Source: Cylindrospermum stagnale PCC 7417
Lineage (GTDB): Bacteria; Cyanobacteriota; Cyanobacteriia; Cyanobacteriales; Nostocaceae
NCBI RefSeq assembly: GCF_000317535.1
Contig: NC_019757.1
Span: forward strand, 471,001-535,000
Reading direction: 5' to 3'
DNA length: 64,000 bases
Positions within the stretch are counted from its first letter, which is position 1. Each line of letters opens with the position of its first letter. The notes under the pieces were generated by a model. That model saw only the letters and a program-made list of their open reading frames with translations, was not told where the DNA came from and searched no databases. This document shows positions 27,482 through 36,255 of this stretch, piece by piece. The translations under genes were made by a program, and so were the position numbers.

Positions 27482-28762
27482 ATGAATCGCATTCTTACAC
27501 CATCAGAACATTTGATGTGGTTGTCATACAAGAACAGCCCTGAAAATGTTACCTTTTCGGCTACCATTAACGGGTCATTTACCGTTGATTTGTTAACCGA
27601 AGCTCTGGCTTGGCTGCAACTTCGGCATTCTCGGTTAAGACTAAAAATTGTCACCGACAATAAAAATCAACCATACTTTTGCTCAGAAAATGTTCCGCAT
27701 ATTCCACTGCGAGTAATTGAGCGACAAGGAGAAGAACACTGGTGTCGGGAGATGGTAGAAGAATTACTTCACCCTATGTCTGGGAATGAAGAACCCCTGA
27801 TACGTGTATTGTTGCTGCAATCAACTGAAGTTTGTCACCTAATGATTACTTTCCATCATTGCATTGGCGATGGTTTATCAGGAGCTTATCTCATCCAAGA
27901 TATCTTGCAATATATTGGTGAACCAGACAGCCCTCGTGAGCTTTTACCAGACTTGCCTCCAGTTGATGAAATTATCCCTGATATTACAAAAAATTGGGTT
28001 GATGAAAATTTAGATAATTCGCTAGAATCTGAGTCTATATTAACAGCAACTTATCGAAATAATCAGGAAACGAATACTACAGAAGAATTTCCAATTCGCC
28101 TATTTAATTGGACAATATCTTCTGCGGAAACCACCAAACTTGTAGCTCGCTGTCGAGAAGAGAGAGCTTCGGTTCACGGTGCTTTATGTGCTGCATTTCT
28201 TTTAGCGATTGCTACTGAAATAAAATCTCCTAACGAGATTCTTCTTAAATGCCACACACCAGTAAATATCCGCAACTATTTGACAATTCATGTCGGACAA
28301 AATCTTGGAGAATACATTGCTCGACCAGTTACCGCTCATCGATTAAGTCAGAAAACCGATTTTTGGGATTTAGCCCGTGAAGTTAAATATAAGCTCAATC
28401 AAGTGATAGCAGATGGGAAATTATTTGACGATGTACTGAAAGCAAGAGCTTTATTATCTAGTAAATCTAACAAAGGTGGGGAAACTCCAGATGCGAGAGA
28501 TATAGGAGGAATGGATATTGCAATTACTAATTTGGGTAAATTAAATATTAAACAGCAATTTGGAAAATTACAGCTACAGAAACTTTATTTGATGCCTACA
28601 GGTCCAAAATCTCTACCACTTTTAATAGGTGTAGCAACACTTCAGGACAAGATGTGTTTTACTTATCGTTATCAACAATCTCTTCTACCTGATGCGATCG
28701 CCTACAACATAAAGAATACAGTTATGGAACAATTGCTTACAGCCCTTGTAGAGGTTGGGTAG
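27482..28762 (+). CDS. Condensation-domain-like acyltransferase
   Basis: 426 residues of the chloramphenicol acetyltransferase/condensation fold. The catalytic motif is HHCIGDGLSG (HHxxxDG type) near residue 127. The C-terminal part has FDVLK-type helices and TNLGKLNI, comparable to the DFGWG-type latch region of this superfamily. It starts MNRILTPSEHLMWL, like the stand-alone acyltransferases related to mycobacterial PapA5 and alcohol acetyltransferases. Such enzymes join an activated acyl group to a hydroxyl or amine. No carrier protein or peptide synthetase module is attached. It stands alone between a membrane protein and the anti-sigma gene, so the substrate is unknown. The fatty acyl-AMP ligase gene 9 kb away is a possible but unproven partner. 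Confidence 0.75.
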   Translation: MNRILTPSEHLMWLSYKNSPENVTFSATINGSFTVDLLTEALAWLQLRHSRLRLKIVTDNKNQPYFCSENVPHIPLRVIERQGEEHWCREMVEELLHPMSGNEEPLIRVLLLQSTEVCHLMITFHHCIGDGLSGAYLIQDILQYIGEPDSPRELLPDLPPVDEIIPDITKNWVDENLDNSLESESILTATYRNNQETNTTEEFPIRLFNWTISSAETTKLVARCREERASVHGALCAAFLLAIATEIKSPNEILLKCHTPVNIRNYLTIHVGQNLGEYIARPVTAHRLSQKTDFWDLAREVKYKLNQVIADGKLFDDVLKARALLSSKSNKGGETPDARDIGGMDIAITNLGKLNIKQQFGKLQLQKLYLMPTGPKSLPLLIGVATLQDKMCFTYRYQQSLLPDAIAYNIKNTVMEQLLTALVEVG

Positions 28763-28927
28763 GGAGTAGCAACTGAAGGTAAAACAGCACAAGGTTGGTA
28801 CTCTGCTTTCAACGCCCACTATAGTTACCAACCAAGTACTGCACGCTCCTTTACCCAGCGTTTCAGCAAGGTTAAGTCTTTTTTGCTAACTTGATTCAAT
28901 AAAGAACCCCTGTAGTCGCCAGGTAAT

Positions 28928-29671
28928 TCATGAATCCTGAGGTTTACCAATTAGTACAGGAGTGCCAACAGGTTGAGGAGGAGAAGGTACTGGTTCTTTT
29001 GTCACCACTAGGGTTGCTTTATCTAAGCTGCAAACATTACTAGGAATAGGAAAGCTGTCAAAAACTGTTCTTGTCAAACTAGCATTAAACTGTCCACAAG
29101 CAATTTTTTTGTCATCCACTACTGCCCAAAGCCGATAAATTTCATTCTCAGGTAGCCGAGACAGATTTTCCGCCACAATTACGAACTTCTGTTTATTGGG
29201 TGCGAGGATAATACTTCCCGAAGCAGTGTTCGCATCCACGCCTTTGAGAGCAACCAGTCGAGAATTAGGCTGCTGTAATAGAGCAATAATTTCTGCTTGA
29301 TGAGCAAGTTGAGCTTGGGTAAGTTGCAACTCTTGCCGCAAACGATAGCCGTCTAGCGCCAGACCTAAAGCCACTAGAGCGGCGATAATCTGTCCCCAAG
29401 GTAAAGAAAAGCGCTTTTTTGAGGCAACAGGGATTTCATTGGCTTGAGCCGCTGCCAGAATTTTCGAGCGCAGTTGAGGCGAAGGCTGTACTTCAGGAAT
29501 TTCATAGGGTAAGAGTGCCATGACTTCCTGTAATTGAGCAATTTGTTTAACGATTTCCGGGTTTTGTGCAATCAGCCTTTCTAACTCTTCAGCTTCTTCT
29601 GATTCGAGTTCCCCAAGGGCATAACCCGCAATTAATTCTTCTAGGTGTTCAGATGAAAAGGAATCAGTCAT
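28928..29671 (-). CDS. Anti-sigma factor, RskA type
   Basis: 247 residues. The N-terminal anti-sigma domain (about 1-75) has LEELIAGYALGELESEEAEELE, which is typical of RskA/ChrR-like sigma-binding domains without a zinc motif. One transmembrane helix lies near residue 95 (IIAALVALGLAL). The outer part is a RskA domain with LVALKGVDANTASGSIIL, NEIYRLWAVVDDKKIACG and FPIPSNVCSLDKATLVVT. It should hold the ECF sigma factor at the membrane until a periplasmic signal, often proteolytic, releases it. It lies 14 bases after the sigma gene in the same operon, as is usual for this pair. Confidence 0.88.
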   Translation of the reverse strand: MTDSFSSEHLEELIAGYALGELESEEAEELERLIAQNPEIVKQIAQLQEVMALLPYEIPEVQPSPQLRSKILAAAQANEIPVASKKRFSLPWGQIIAALVALGLALDGYRLRQELQLTQAQLAHQAEIIALLQQPNSRLVALKGVDANTASGSIILAPNKQKFVIVAENLSRLPENEIYRLWAVVDDKKIACGQFNASLTRTVFDSFPIPSNVCSLDKATLVVTKEPVPSPPQPVGTPVLIGKPQDS

Positions 29672-29685
29672 GACATCATCATCAG

Positions 29686-30273
29686 CTAATTAATCCAGTC
29701 TTGCAAAATTCTTTTCAGCTTGATTAAGCCAAGTCTAGCCCGCGTTTTGACAGTTCCCAAAGGTGCCTCTAAGCGTTGTGCAATCTCCACTTGACTTAGC
29801 CCTTCGTAATAAGCCATAGCTAATACTTGACGCTGATTTTCTGGTAGTTGAGCCAAGGCGCTGCGGACTTTCTGAGAACGTTCCTCTATCGAGACTTGCT
29901 CAAAAGGGTTATTGGTAAGGGGTTGATTAGACATCTGTTGAGACCAGCGGTCTAAAAACTTTAGAGAAGCACCACGAGAACGGAGTTTATCGATCGCCCG
30001 CGAACGTGTCAGAGTTACCAAAAAGCTACTCAAAGAACCACGAGCAGGATTGTAGTTAGGATGCCGCCATAATGCCAGAAAGACTTCTTGCGTCAGGTCT
30101 TCTGCCGCTTGAGGATCGCGCAATATCTTCAAAGCTAACCCATAGACCAAATTGGCATAGCGATCGTAAAGCATTGCCAAAGCAGAGGCATCTCTGGCTG
30201 TGAGAGCTTGAAACAGCGCTGCATCAGTTGATTCTTTTAAATCAGGTTTGTTGTTAGGAGAGTCAGGATGCAT
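29686..30273 (-). CDS. ECF RNA polymerase sigma factor
   Basis: 195 residues with sigma-70 region 2 (LYDRYANLVYGLALKIL and DLTQEVFLALW) and region 4 (LPENQRQVLAMAYYEGLS, QVEIAQRL helix-turn-helix and GTVKTRARLGLIKL), but no regions 1 or 3. This is the plan of extracytoplasmic-function sigma factors of the SigK/ECF41-neighbouring type that pair with RskA-like anti-sigma factors. It directs RNA polymerase to a small regulon, usually including its own promoter. It is transcribed divergently from the ferritin-like gene, with 202 bases between, so that gene is a likely target. Target promoters cannot be read directly. Confidence 0.92.
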   Translation of the reverse strand: MHPDSPNNKPDLKESTDAALFQALTARDASALAMLYDRYANLVYGLALKILRDPQAAEDLTQEVFLALWRHPNYNPARGSLSSFLVTLTRSRAIDKLRSRGASLKFLDRWSQQMSNQPLTNNPFEQVSIEERSQKVRSALAQLPENQRQVLAMAYYEGLSQVEIAQRLEAPLGTVKTRARLGLIKLKRILQDWIN

Positions 30274-30382
30274 TTTGCTCAGTCAGATAGGGGCAGAAGC
30301 AACTTGATTTTTTGTGTCATAGCATTTTGGGCGTTTGGCAAATGGCAAAGTCTGACTCATTTTCACTTAAAGAATACGGCTG

Positions 30383-30413
30383 ACATTGTCAATTGGATGT
30401 TTTGGGACAATGT
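30383..30413. promoter_or_regulatory. Inverted repeat in the sigma/ferritin divergent promoter region
   Basis: ACATTGTC (30383-30390) and GACAATGT (30406-30413) form a perfect 8-base inverted repeat with a 15-base spacer, midway between the ECF sigma gene and the ferritin-like gene. It could be an operator for a dimeric regulator or part of an RNA hairpin. No T run follows it. Confidence 0.4.
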
Positions 30414-30475
30414 TATCTCATTATGCAATCCAAATTAACCCCTAATCCGTACTTAAGTAAGGAGAACAGCTAATT

Positions 30476-31156
30476 ATGTGTTTGCCAAGGAAAAAATTTA
30501 TGTCCAATACGGAAAATTCAAAAATCATTTCCCCGCAGAGACGCAAATTGATCCAGCTAGGAGTACTGACGAGTGCGGCTGGTGTATTCGCCCTGGCTAC
30601 AAACAGTCCTGCTGATGCCCGTGGTCGGAGAAATACCAAAACTGATATCGAACTTTTTAACGGCATTGCCATACTGGAACAAAAAGCGATTAACACTTAC
30701 AAAGCAGCCGCTGAGAACAATCTTCTCCCAACAAAAGCATTTTTGGATGTTGCTCTCCAGTTTGCCGGCGACCACGCTCAACATCATGCCAAAGTACAAA
30801 GTATAGTAGCGACAGTGCTCAGAGGGACTCCTGTAAATACCTCAAATGTAGGCACTTTTCCGATTCCCAAGAAAGTCCTCACTGGTGGTGAAGCTGAAGT
30901 GCTTAGGTATGCTCTGAGTTTGGAAGTTATTGCTTCCAAAGCTTATCTAGAAAATATTCAAAGCAAGTTAACAACTGATGAAGCCATCAATGTGGCAGCA
31001 ACTATTCTGCCCGTAGAGGCTTCACATGCAGCGGTTTTCCGCACTGTATTATTAGTTCTGCTGAAAGAAAAGGGACTACCGGGTGATGATAAGCTTGTGC
31101 CCTATGCATTCCTTGACAAGCAGCCTACACCACCATTACCAAAGGCTGGTAGTTGA
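30476..31156 (+). CDS. Tat-exported ferritin-like domain protein
   Basis: 226 residues from the ATG at 30476, which has AAGGAG 11 bases upstream. An ATG at 30500 (with AAGGA 8 bases upstream) would give 218 residues. The N terminus has a twin-arginine type signal (RRKLIQLGVLTSAAGVFAL) ending near ADA. The mature part is a four-helix Ferritin_2-type domain with ILEQKAINTYKAAAENN, HAQHHAKVQ and LEVIASKAYLEN. Glu and His at the expected metal-binding helix positions are visible. Exported proteins of this type are often linked to desiccation or oxidative stress. Divergence from the ECF sigma/anti-sigma operon suggests control by that sigma factor. Metal binding and function are inferred. Confidence 0.8.
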   Translation: MCLPRKKFMSNTENSKIISPQRRKLIQLGVLTSAAGVFALATNSPADARGRRNTKTDIELFNGIAILEQKAINTYKAAAENNLLPTKAFLDVALQFAGDHAQHHAKVQSIVATVLRGTPVNTSNVGTFPIPKKVLTGGEAEVLRYALSLEVIASKAYLENIQSKLTTDEAINVAATILPVEASHAAVFRTVLLVLLKEKGLPGDDKLVPYAFLDKQPTPPLPKAGS

Positions 31157-31367
31157 TTAATCAACTACAAAATAACAATCAAAAAAATCTGACATCAATG
31201 AAATAAAAGTAGTCAAGATCATGAATTGAAAAGAGGGCATAGGTAAGACAAATTTTCTAGCGTGTTAGCCTACCTAGTTCACGACGACTGTTGGCGAACA
31301 TCCTGCAAGATTTTCAAAGCCTGATACTACCGTTACTAAAACAACTAAAATTCACAAGTTTTCTAGC

Positions 31368-31772
31368 ATGTCAACTCTTTATCTTTGTGACCAATTATTT
31401 GCGGATATCAAATTTAATGAGATTGGAAGTGTCAACGATATTCCAATAGAAGAGTACCTTGCCCAATGGAATCAAGATGAGGAGAAAAAATATCCACCCT
31501 TCACGGGAGAGGAGTTTTTAACCACACACGACACCATAGACGAGCATCCTTATGCTGTAGCATTCGGTGAATTCTTGGAGCACGGGATTGACCCGGACAC
31601 TGCCAATTTGTTGGCATTCGGTGAAAACAGCTTTGATTTGATTTCTGATGATTTAAATGATCTACTTAGGCAAACAGCTTTGAATATTTTTGAACGCTTG
31701 GCAAAAGCTGGATATTGGAGTGAATCAGGCGAGTTTGAGCAACAGCTATTAGGCTGCATTTCTACTGCTTGA
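31368..31772 (+). CDS. Hypothetical acidic protein
   Basis: 134 residues, strongly acidic, not recognised. It starts MSTLYLCDQLFADIKFNEIG and has no signal peptide or membrane helix. The middle segment HPYAVAFGEFLEHGIDPDTAN and the amphipathic helix DDLNDLLRQTALNIFERL suggest a folded helical protein. It contains only two Cys and no obvious metal site. It stands 211 bases after the ferritin-like gene and 265 before the DUF4331 gene, so its membership of either unit is uncertain. Confidence 0.6.
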   Translation: MSTLYLCDQLFADIKFNEIGSVNDIPIEEYLAQWNQDEEKKYPPFTGEEFLTTHDTIDEHPYAVAFGEFLEHGIDPDTANLLAFGENSFDLISDDLNDLLRQTALNIFERLAKAGYWSESGEFEQQLLGCISTA

Positions 31773-32037
31773 TGGAGTAAATCTAGTTAAGACAACTAAG
31801 CTTATCTTAACTGCCTAGAACATCGCGAATTAAAATTTGTTGCACTAGAAATTTAGGCGCTTTAGTAGCAGTTATAGTATTTTCTGAGGTACAAATTAAC
31901 TGGCTATTTCCGCATTCAATAGTAGGGACAAAACACCTTAATAAAGGCAACTATGAGGATAAGTCAGGATAAGCATCACCTCTTTTGTATCAGTTGAAAA
32001 CAAGTTGTCTATATCTATAAATAAATCGGTTCCAAAT

Positions 32038-33231
32038 ATGGCATTTTTTCCCGTCAAGTCATCGCTTAAGTGGACTGGAGCAAATGGGTTTTTTCGTACC
32101 ATAGCGGCATTTGTCGCTATTTTGCTCGTAGTACTAATCTCTGCAACCCCTCAAGCCACGGCTTCAGACCACCAAGACACAACTTTTCTGGCCACTAAGC
32201 TCACTGCTGCGGATCTGACAGATTTGTATTTTTTTGAGAGTCCGACATCCGACAATATTGTTTTAGTGATGGACTTTGACCCGCTCATTGTTTCTGGTGA
32301 GACTAGGCCGTTCGACCCAAATGTTCTTTATCAGTTCAAGATTGATAACACGGGTGACAATGTTGAAGATTTAGTAATTCAATTCAATGTAAATGGCACA
32401 GGCCCTGGGCAAAATGTCACAGTGCGCGGCCCAAGTAGTCCTATCAAAGTAGGAACAGAATCTGCTTTGGTTCCAGTAACTGGGGGAGGGGCACTCAATC
32501 AAGCATTCACCACAACTAATGGCTTGAATGTCTTTGTTGGCGTACGCAAAGACCCGTTCTTTTTCGATCTGGAACGGTTCTTCCAAATCCTACCAGATCG
32601 CAACTATAGCTTTCAGCCTAATCCCGCTGCTCCTTTCCAAGTCCTTTCCTTTAGACCTGCTGGTGAAGCACAAGACACCCTAGCTTCATTCAATGTCCAT
32701 TCAATTATTGTCGAGCTACCCAGGTTCATGCTTGGTAATGGCAAAATTGGTGCTTGGATCACAACTAGTGTCAAAACTCCTAGGCTCACAAACGGAAACT
32801 TTGCTCAGATTGAGCGGTTAGCGGTTCCGGCTCTGAATGAACTTTTTATGGACTTCAAGGCTCATAATAACAGTAATCTTCAGACACCAATAAAAGACGC
32901 TCCTAACCAATCCCAATTCATTAAAGCTTTTGTAACTGCGATTGGTAGACCTTCAGGCATAGCCGATGCAGTTATCTCGGTGGCGATTCCTGATGTTATC
33001 CAAGCTGATGTTTTTCAAACCAAAGGTAGTTATTTTGGTACTCAGTTAGGCGGCAACTTTGGCGGTAGAAGACTACAAGATGACGTAATCGATGTAACAG
33101 CATCTGTTGTCTTTGGTGATGCAGTTACAGGGATTGCTGTAAATACATATCCGGGTCTAACCACCGATAATGTCGGGCCGAATAATGCCAACTTTCTTCC
33201 TGTGTTTCCTTATTTAGGTAATCCTTTGTAG
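32038..33231 (+). CDS. DUF4331 family exported protein
   Basis: 397 residues from the ATG at 32038; a TTG at 32005 is in frame but unlikely. Residues 1-40 form a signal peptide (FFRTIAAFVAILLVVLISA) cleaved near ATA-SDHQD. The mature protein has the DUF4331 hallmarks SDHQDT, DLTDLYFFESP, LYQFKIDNTGD, NVFVGVRKDPFFFDLE and the C-terminal GRRLQDDVIDV. The fold is thought to be a beta-rich periplasmic or surface domain, and its role is not established. It is followed 5 bases later by the TPR gene, which overlaps the NicO-type transporter gene by 4 bases. These three are therefore one operon, which suggests a periplasmic metal-linked function. Confidence 0.85.
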   Translation: MAFFPVKSSLKWTGANGFFRTIAAFVAILLVVLISATPQATASDHQDTTFLATKLTAADLTDLYFFESPTSDNIVLVMDFDPLIVSGETRPFDPNVLYQFKIDNTGDNVEDLVIQFNVNGTGPGQNVTVRGPSSPIKVGTESALVPVTGGGALNQAFTTTNGLNVFVGVRKDPFFFDLERFFQILPDRNYSFQPNPAAPFQVLSFRPAGEAQDTLASFNVHSIIVELPRFMLGNGKIGAWITTSVKTPRLTNGNFAQIERLAVPALNELFMDFKAHNNSNLQTPIKDAPNQSQFIKAFVTAIGRPSGIADAVISVAIPDVIQADVFQTKGSYFGTQLGGNFGGRRLQDDVIDVTASVVFGDAVTGIAVNTYPGLTTDNVGPNNANFLPVFPYLGNPL

Positions 33232-33236
33232 GGTAT

Positions 33237-34670
33237 ATGCATCTACGAACGCTATGGGTGTTAGTTCTGACTAGCCTACTGGTTTTACTAAGACCCTCTG
33301 ATACACAAGCGCTAAGTTTAGGCTACACCAATAGATTAGTAGGTACATACTCCTCTGTTGTGCAACTGCTGACTGTTAAATCGAAGCAGATGTTACCAGT
33401 TCAGCAGTCACAGTTAGTCTTCCCGGATTATTTAGAGCGATCGCATATTATCAGCGTTTATGAGGAAAAAGTTGCCCAATCTCCCAATTCCTCAATGTTC
33501 TTGCGTCTGTTGGCTGATCAATATTTGAAGCGCTTTCGAGAAGTGGGAGATGTAGAAGATATCTTACGAGCAGAACAAGCGGCACGTAGATCCCTGGCAC
33601 TACAACCGCGCCATAATCAGCTTTCTTCTATGCTCCTAGCATCAGCTTTACTATCTCAACATCAGTTTCGAGAAGCTTTGGCTGTGATCAATGATGCTCA
33701 AAATTTATCTCTTGACCATCCCAATATTGTCTCGCTCAAAGCATCGATTCAGATGGAGTTGGGTAACTATGAAGCAACCTATCAACTATTGCAGACCCTG
33801 ACTGACGAAGCATCAAACTCTGGTAACAACGCGGTTGCAGCCCGTTACTTAGAGTTAACTGGCAATCTAGCCTCAGCGCGGCAACTGCTAGATGAGGCTA
33901 TGGAGGAAATGGACTCTTTCTACACGACAAGCGCAGAAACCCGTGCTTGGTTTCATGTGCGGGCTGGGGATCTTGCTTTTGCCGTCGGGGATTTTGCCCT
34001 GTCTGAGCAGCGATACCAAGAAGCTCTTGACCTATTTCCACGGCATATAGCTGCATTTACAGGACTGGCTCGCCTCTATGCATCTGGGCATCGATGGCAA
34101 GATGCTCTGAATGCCGCAAACCAAGGTGTAGAACTGATGCCCTTGGTAGAAACCCTCTCTTACAAGGCAGATGCTCAACTAGCTCTGGGAGACCAGGAAG
34201 GTGCAGCTGAAACTGAAGATTTAATTGGGGTGGTAGCTTACCTGAGCAAGGTTAAAGGAATCTATGATCGCGCTTTGGCGGTCTACTACACTGAACACGG
34301 AATCCACTTACCAGAGGCACTAGAGATTGCCCGTCGTGAAGTAGCCGTGCGGGACGATATCTTTGCAGAGGATACGCTAGCTTGGGCAGCAGCGGCTAAT
34401 GGGCAATGGCAAGAAGCGCAACAGGCAGCACAACGGGCTACTCGCTTTGGGACAGAGGATGCCTTGCTGCAATTTCATGCTGGGATGATTGCGCTGCACT
34501 TAGATAACCGTGAGGAAGCAATCAGGCGATTAACTTCTGCTGTTAGTCTCAATCCTCAATTTCATCACTCTTATGCCGATGAAGCTCGTCAAGTATTGGC
34601 TAACCTAGCGCCTTCTGTCTCTCTAAAAATAACCTCTCATAGTCTTAACACTATCGGGCGTTCTTTATGA
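33237..34670 (+). CDS. Exported tetratricopeptide repeat protein
   Basis: 477 residues with an N-terminal signal peptide (LWVLVLTSLLVLLRPSDTQA). The rest is helical TPR solenoid: about ten units, for example AARRSLALQPRHNQLSSMLL, EALDLFPRHIAAFTGLARLY, ALNAANQGVELMP and AIRRLTSAVSLNPQFHHSYA. Such proteins usually hold partners together rather than catalyse. It lies 5 bases after the DUF4331 gene and its TGA overlaps the ATG of the transporter gene (ATGA), so translation of the three is coupled. It may bridge DUF4331 to the transporter at the cell envelope. That role is inferred. Confidence 0.82.
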   Translation: MHLRTLWVLVLTSLLVLLRPSDTQALSLGYTNRLVGTYSSVVQLLTVKSKQMLPVQQSQLVFPDYLERSHIISVYEEKVAQSPNSSMFLRLLADQYLKRFREVGDVEDILRAEQAARRSLALQPRHNQLSSMLLASALLSQHQFREALAVINDAQNLSLDHPNIVSLKASIQMELGNYEATYQLLQTLTDEASNSGNNAVAARYLELTGNLASARQLLDEAMEEMDSFYTTSAETRAWFHVRAGDLAFAVGDFALSEQRYQEALDLFPRHIAAFTGLARLYASGHRWQDALNAANQGVELMPLVETLSYKADAQLALGDQEGAAETEDLIGVVAYLSKVKGIYDRALAVYYTEHGIHLPEALEIARREVAVRDDIFAEDTLAWAAAANGQWQEAQQAAQRATRFGTEDALLQFHAGMIALHLDNREEAIRRLTSAVSLNPQFHHSYADEARQVLANLAPSVSLKITSHSLNTIGRSL

Positions 34671-36199
34671 AAAAGCTGCTGCATCACTTGGCTTGGAGTA
34701 CTGCCATCATCGCCATATGTTTGGTTTGGATGCCGAGAGCGGATGCCCATCCCTTAGGTAATTTCACTATCAATCACTATGCAGGAGTGCAGGTAACGCC
34801 GGATGGTGTGGGGATTGATTATGTTCTAGACATGGCAGAGATTCCCGCTTTTCAAGAAATTAATCAGTTAGAGAGAAATCGCGATCGCTTCCAGCGGGGC
34901 GCAGCCCATCGCGAACAGCGGGGCGCAGCCCATCGCCAAACTCAGCCTGTAGAGACAGTTCAATACCCATCCCAAAAATGCCAGTTCGTCAACTCACACC
35001 TAGAACTGCTGATCAATAAACAGCCTTTATCGCTTTCTTTGGTAAAGTCAGCAGTCGAATTTCCCCCAGGTGTCGGAGGATTATCTACACTGCGGCTGAG
35101 TTGTAACTTTCACGGGTCAGTAGAGTTAGTAGGCGCGAATCAGTTAATTGAGTTTGAAGATAAATTATACCCGCAGCGCTTAGGTTGGCGTGAAATTACA
35201 GTGGCTGCAAATAACGTTCCCATTCAAGGTAATTTCACCTCGAACAGTATTACCAACCGCTTGAGAGATTATCCCACTGACTTACTCAGCAGTCCTCTTG
35301 ACCAGCGTCGGCTCTCTTTTAAACTCAATGCTTCTCTGACATCGAATGAACAAGCGCTTCCACCGTCTGTTCAATCATCCAGCCGCTTAGATAATGCTTT
35401 GACAGGAAGAAGCAACGATGTTTTCACCGGTTTGATTACCCAGGAAAATCAGAATTTCCTGACTATTCCCATAGCTTTAGCGATCGCCTTTTTCTGGGGT
35501 GGTTTACACGCCCTCTCCCCTGGTCATGGAAAAACCGTAGTCGGTGCTTATTTAGTGGGTTCTCGCAGCCAGCCCCAACACGCCTTATTCCTGGGGCTGA
35601 TTATGACTATTACCCATACATCTGGCATATTTGCTCTGGGTTTGGTAACACTTGGCACATCCCAGTTTATCTTGACAGAGCAATTATACCCTTGGTTAAG
35701 CGTCCTCTCTGGTGTGCTGGTAACTGTGATTGGGCTGAATTTATTTATCAGTCGATTACAAGGTACTGAGGTCTTTCATTCACATGACCATGAACATAGT
35801 CATCAACACAGCCACCACCATCATCACCATCACCATCATCACCATGTACACCATGAGCATTCACATGCTGATGTATCTCCGATGAAATGGTCTAGCCTAC
35901 TGGCGTTGGGAATATCAGGTGGCTTGTTACCTTGTCCTTCAGCCTTGGTGGTGTTGTTGAGTGCGATCGCCTTGGGAAGAATTGGCTTTGGACTAGCGCT
36001 AGTAACTGCCTTTAGCTTAGGTCTAGCAGCGGTATTAACTGGAATCGGATTAATGCTCGTTTACGCCAAGGATCGGTTTGAGCAATTGCCACTCAATCTC
36101 CCCAAGATCAGAATGTTACCAGTAGCAAGCGCTTTATGTATCACCCTAATAGGCTTAGGTATCACTACACAAGCTTTACTGGTTCAACCGTGGAACTAA
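34667..36199 (+). CDS. NicO/RcnA-like nickel/cobalt transporter with periplasmic domain
   Basis: 510 residues. A signal peptide (to about residue 27) is followed by a periplasmic domain beginning HPLGNFTINHYAGV (residues 28-240). The membrane part starts at about residue 265 with FFWGGLHALSPGHGKTVVGAYLVG, the NicO family signature, and ends with GGLLPCPSALVVLL. Between helices 3 and 4 is a loop with about 25 histidines (around residues 370-400), as in RcnA exporters and NiCoT-type proteins. Direction of transport is not fixed by the sequence; efflux of Ni or Co is plausible. A double dispersed repeat adds QRGAAHREQRGAAHR near residue 80. The gene overlaps the TPR gene by 4 bases. Confidence 0.82.
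   Translation: MKKLLHHLAWSTAIIAICLVWMPRADAHPLGNFTINHYAGVQVTPDGVGIDYVLDMAEIPAFQEINQLERNRDRFQRGAAHREQRGAAHRQTQPVETVQYPSQKCQFVNSHLELLINKQPLSLSLVKSAVEFPPGVGGLSTLRLSCNFHGSVELVGANQLIEFEDKLYPQRLGWREITVAANNVPIQGNFTSNSITNRLRDYPTDLLSSPLDQRRLSFKLNASLTSNEQALPPSVQSSSRLDNALTGRSNDVFTGLITQENQNFLTIPIALAIAFFWGGLHALSPGHGKTVVGAYLVGSRSQPQHALFLGLIMTITHTSGIFALGLVTLGTSQFILTEQLYPWLSVLSGVLVTVIGLNLFISRLQGTEVFHSHDHEHSHQHSHHHHHHHHHHHVHHEHSHADVSPMKWSSLLALGISGGLLPCPSALVVLLSAIALGRIGFGLALVTAFSLGLAAVLTGIGLMLVYAKDRFEQLPLNLPKIRMLPVASALCITLIGLGITTQALLVQPWN
34892..34936. repeat. Dispersed repeat inside a coding sequence, two tandem copies
   Basis: The 21-base unit CAGCGGGGCGCAGCCCATCGC occurs at 34892-34912 and 34916-34936. It is the reverse complement of the repeat at 26947-26977 with one base change. 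It sits in frame within the periplasmic domain of the transporter and adds two QRGAAHR segments. Confidence 0.85.
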
Positions 36200-36255
36200 A
36201 TGAAAATACTGAGATAAAAGCACTCAGTTTTGTAAAAACAACCCTGAACAACGAT

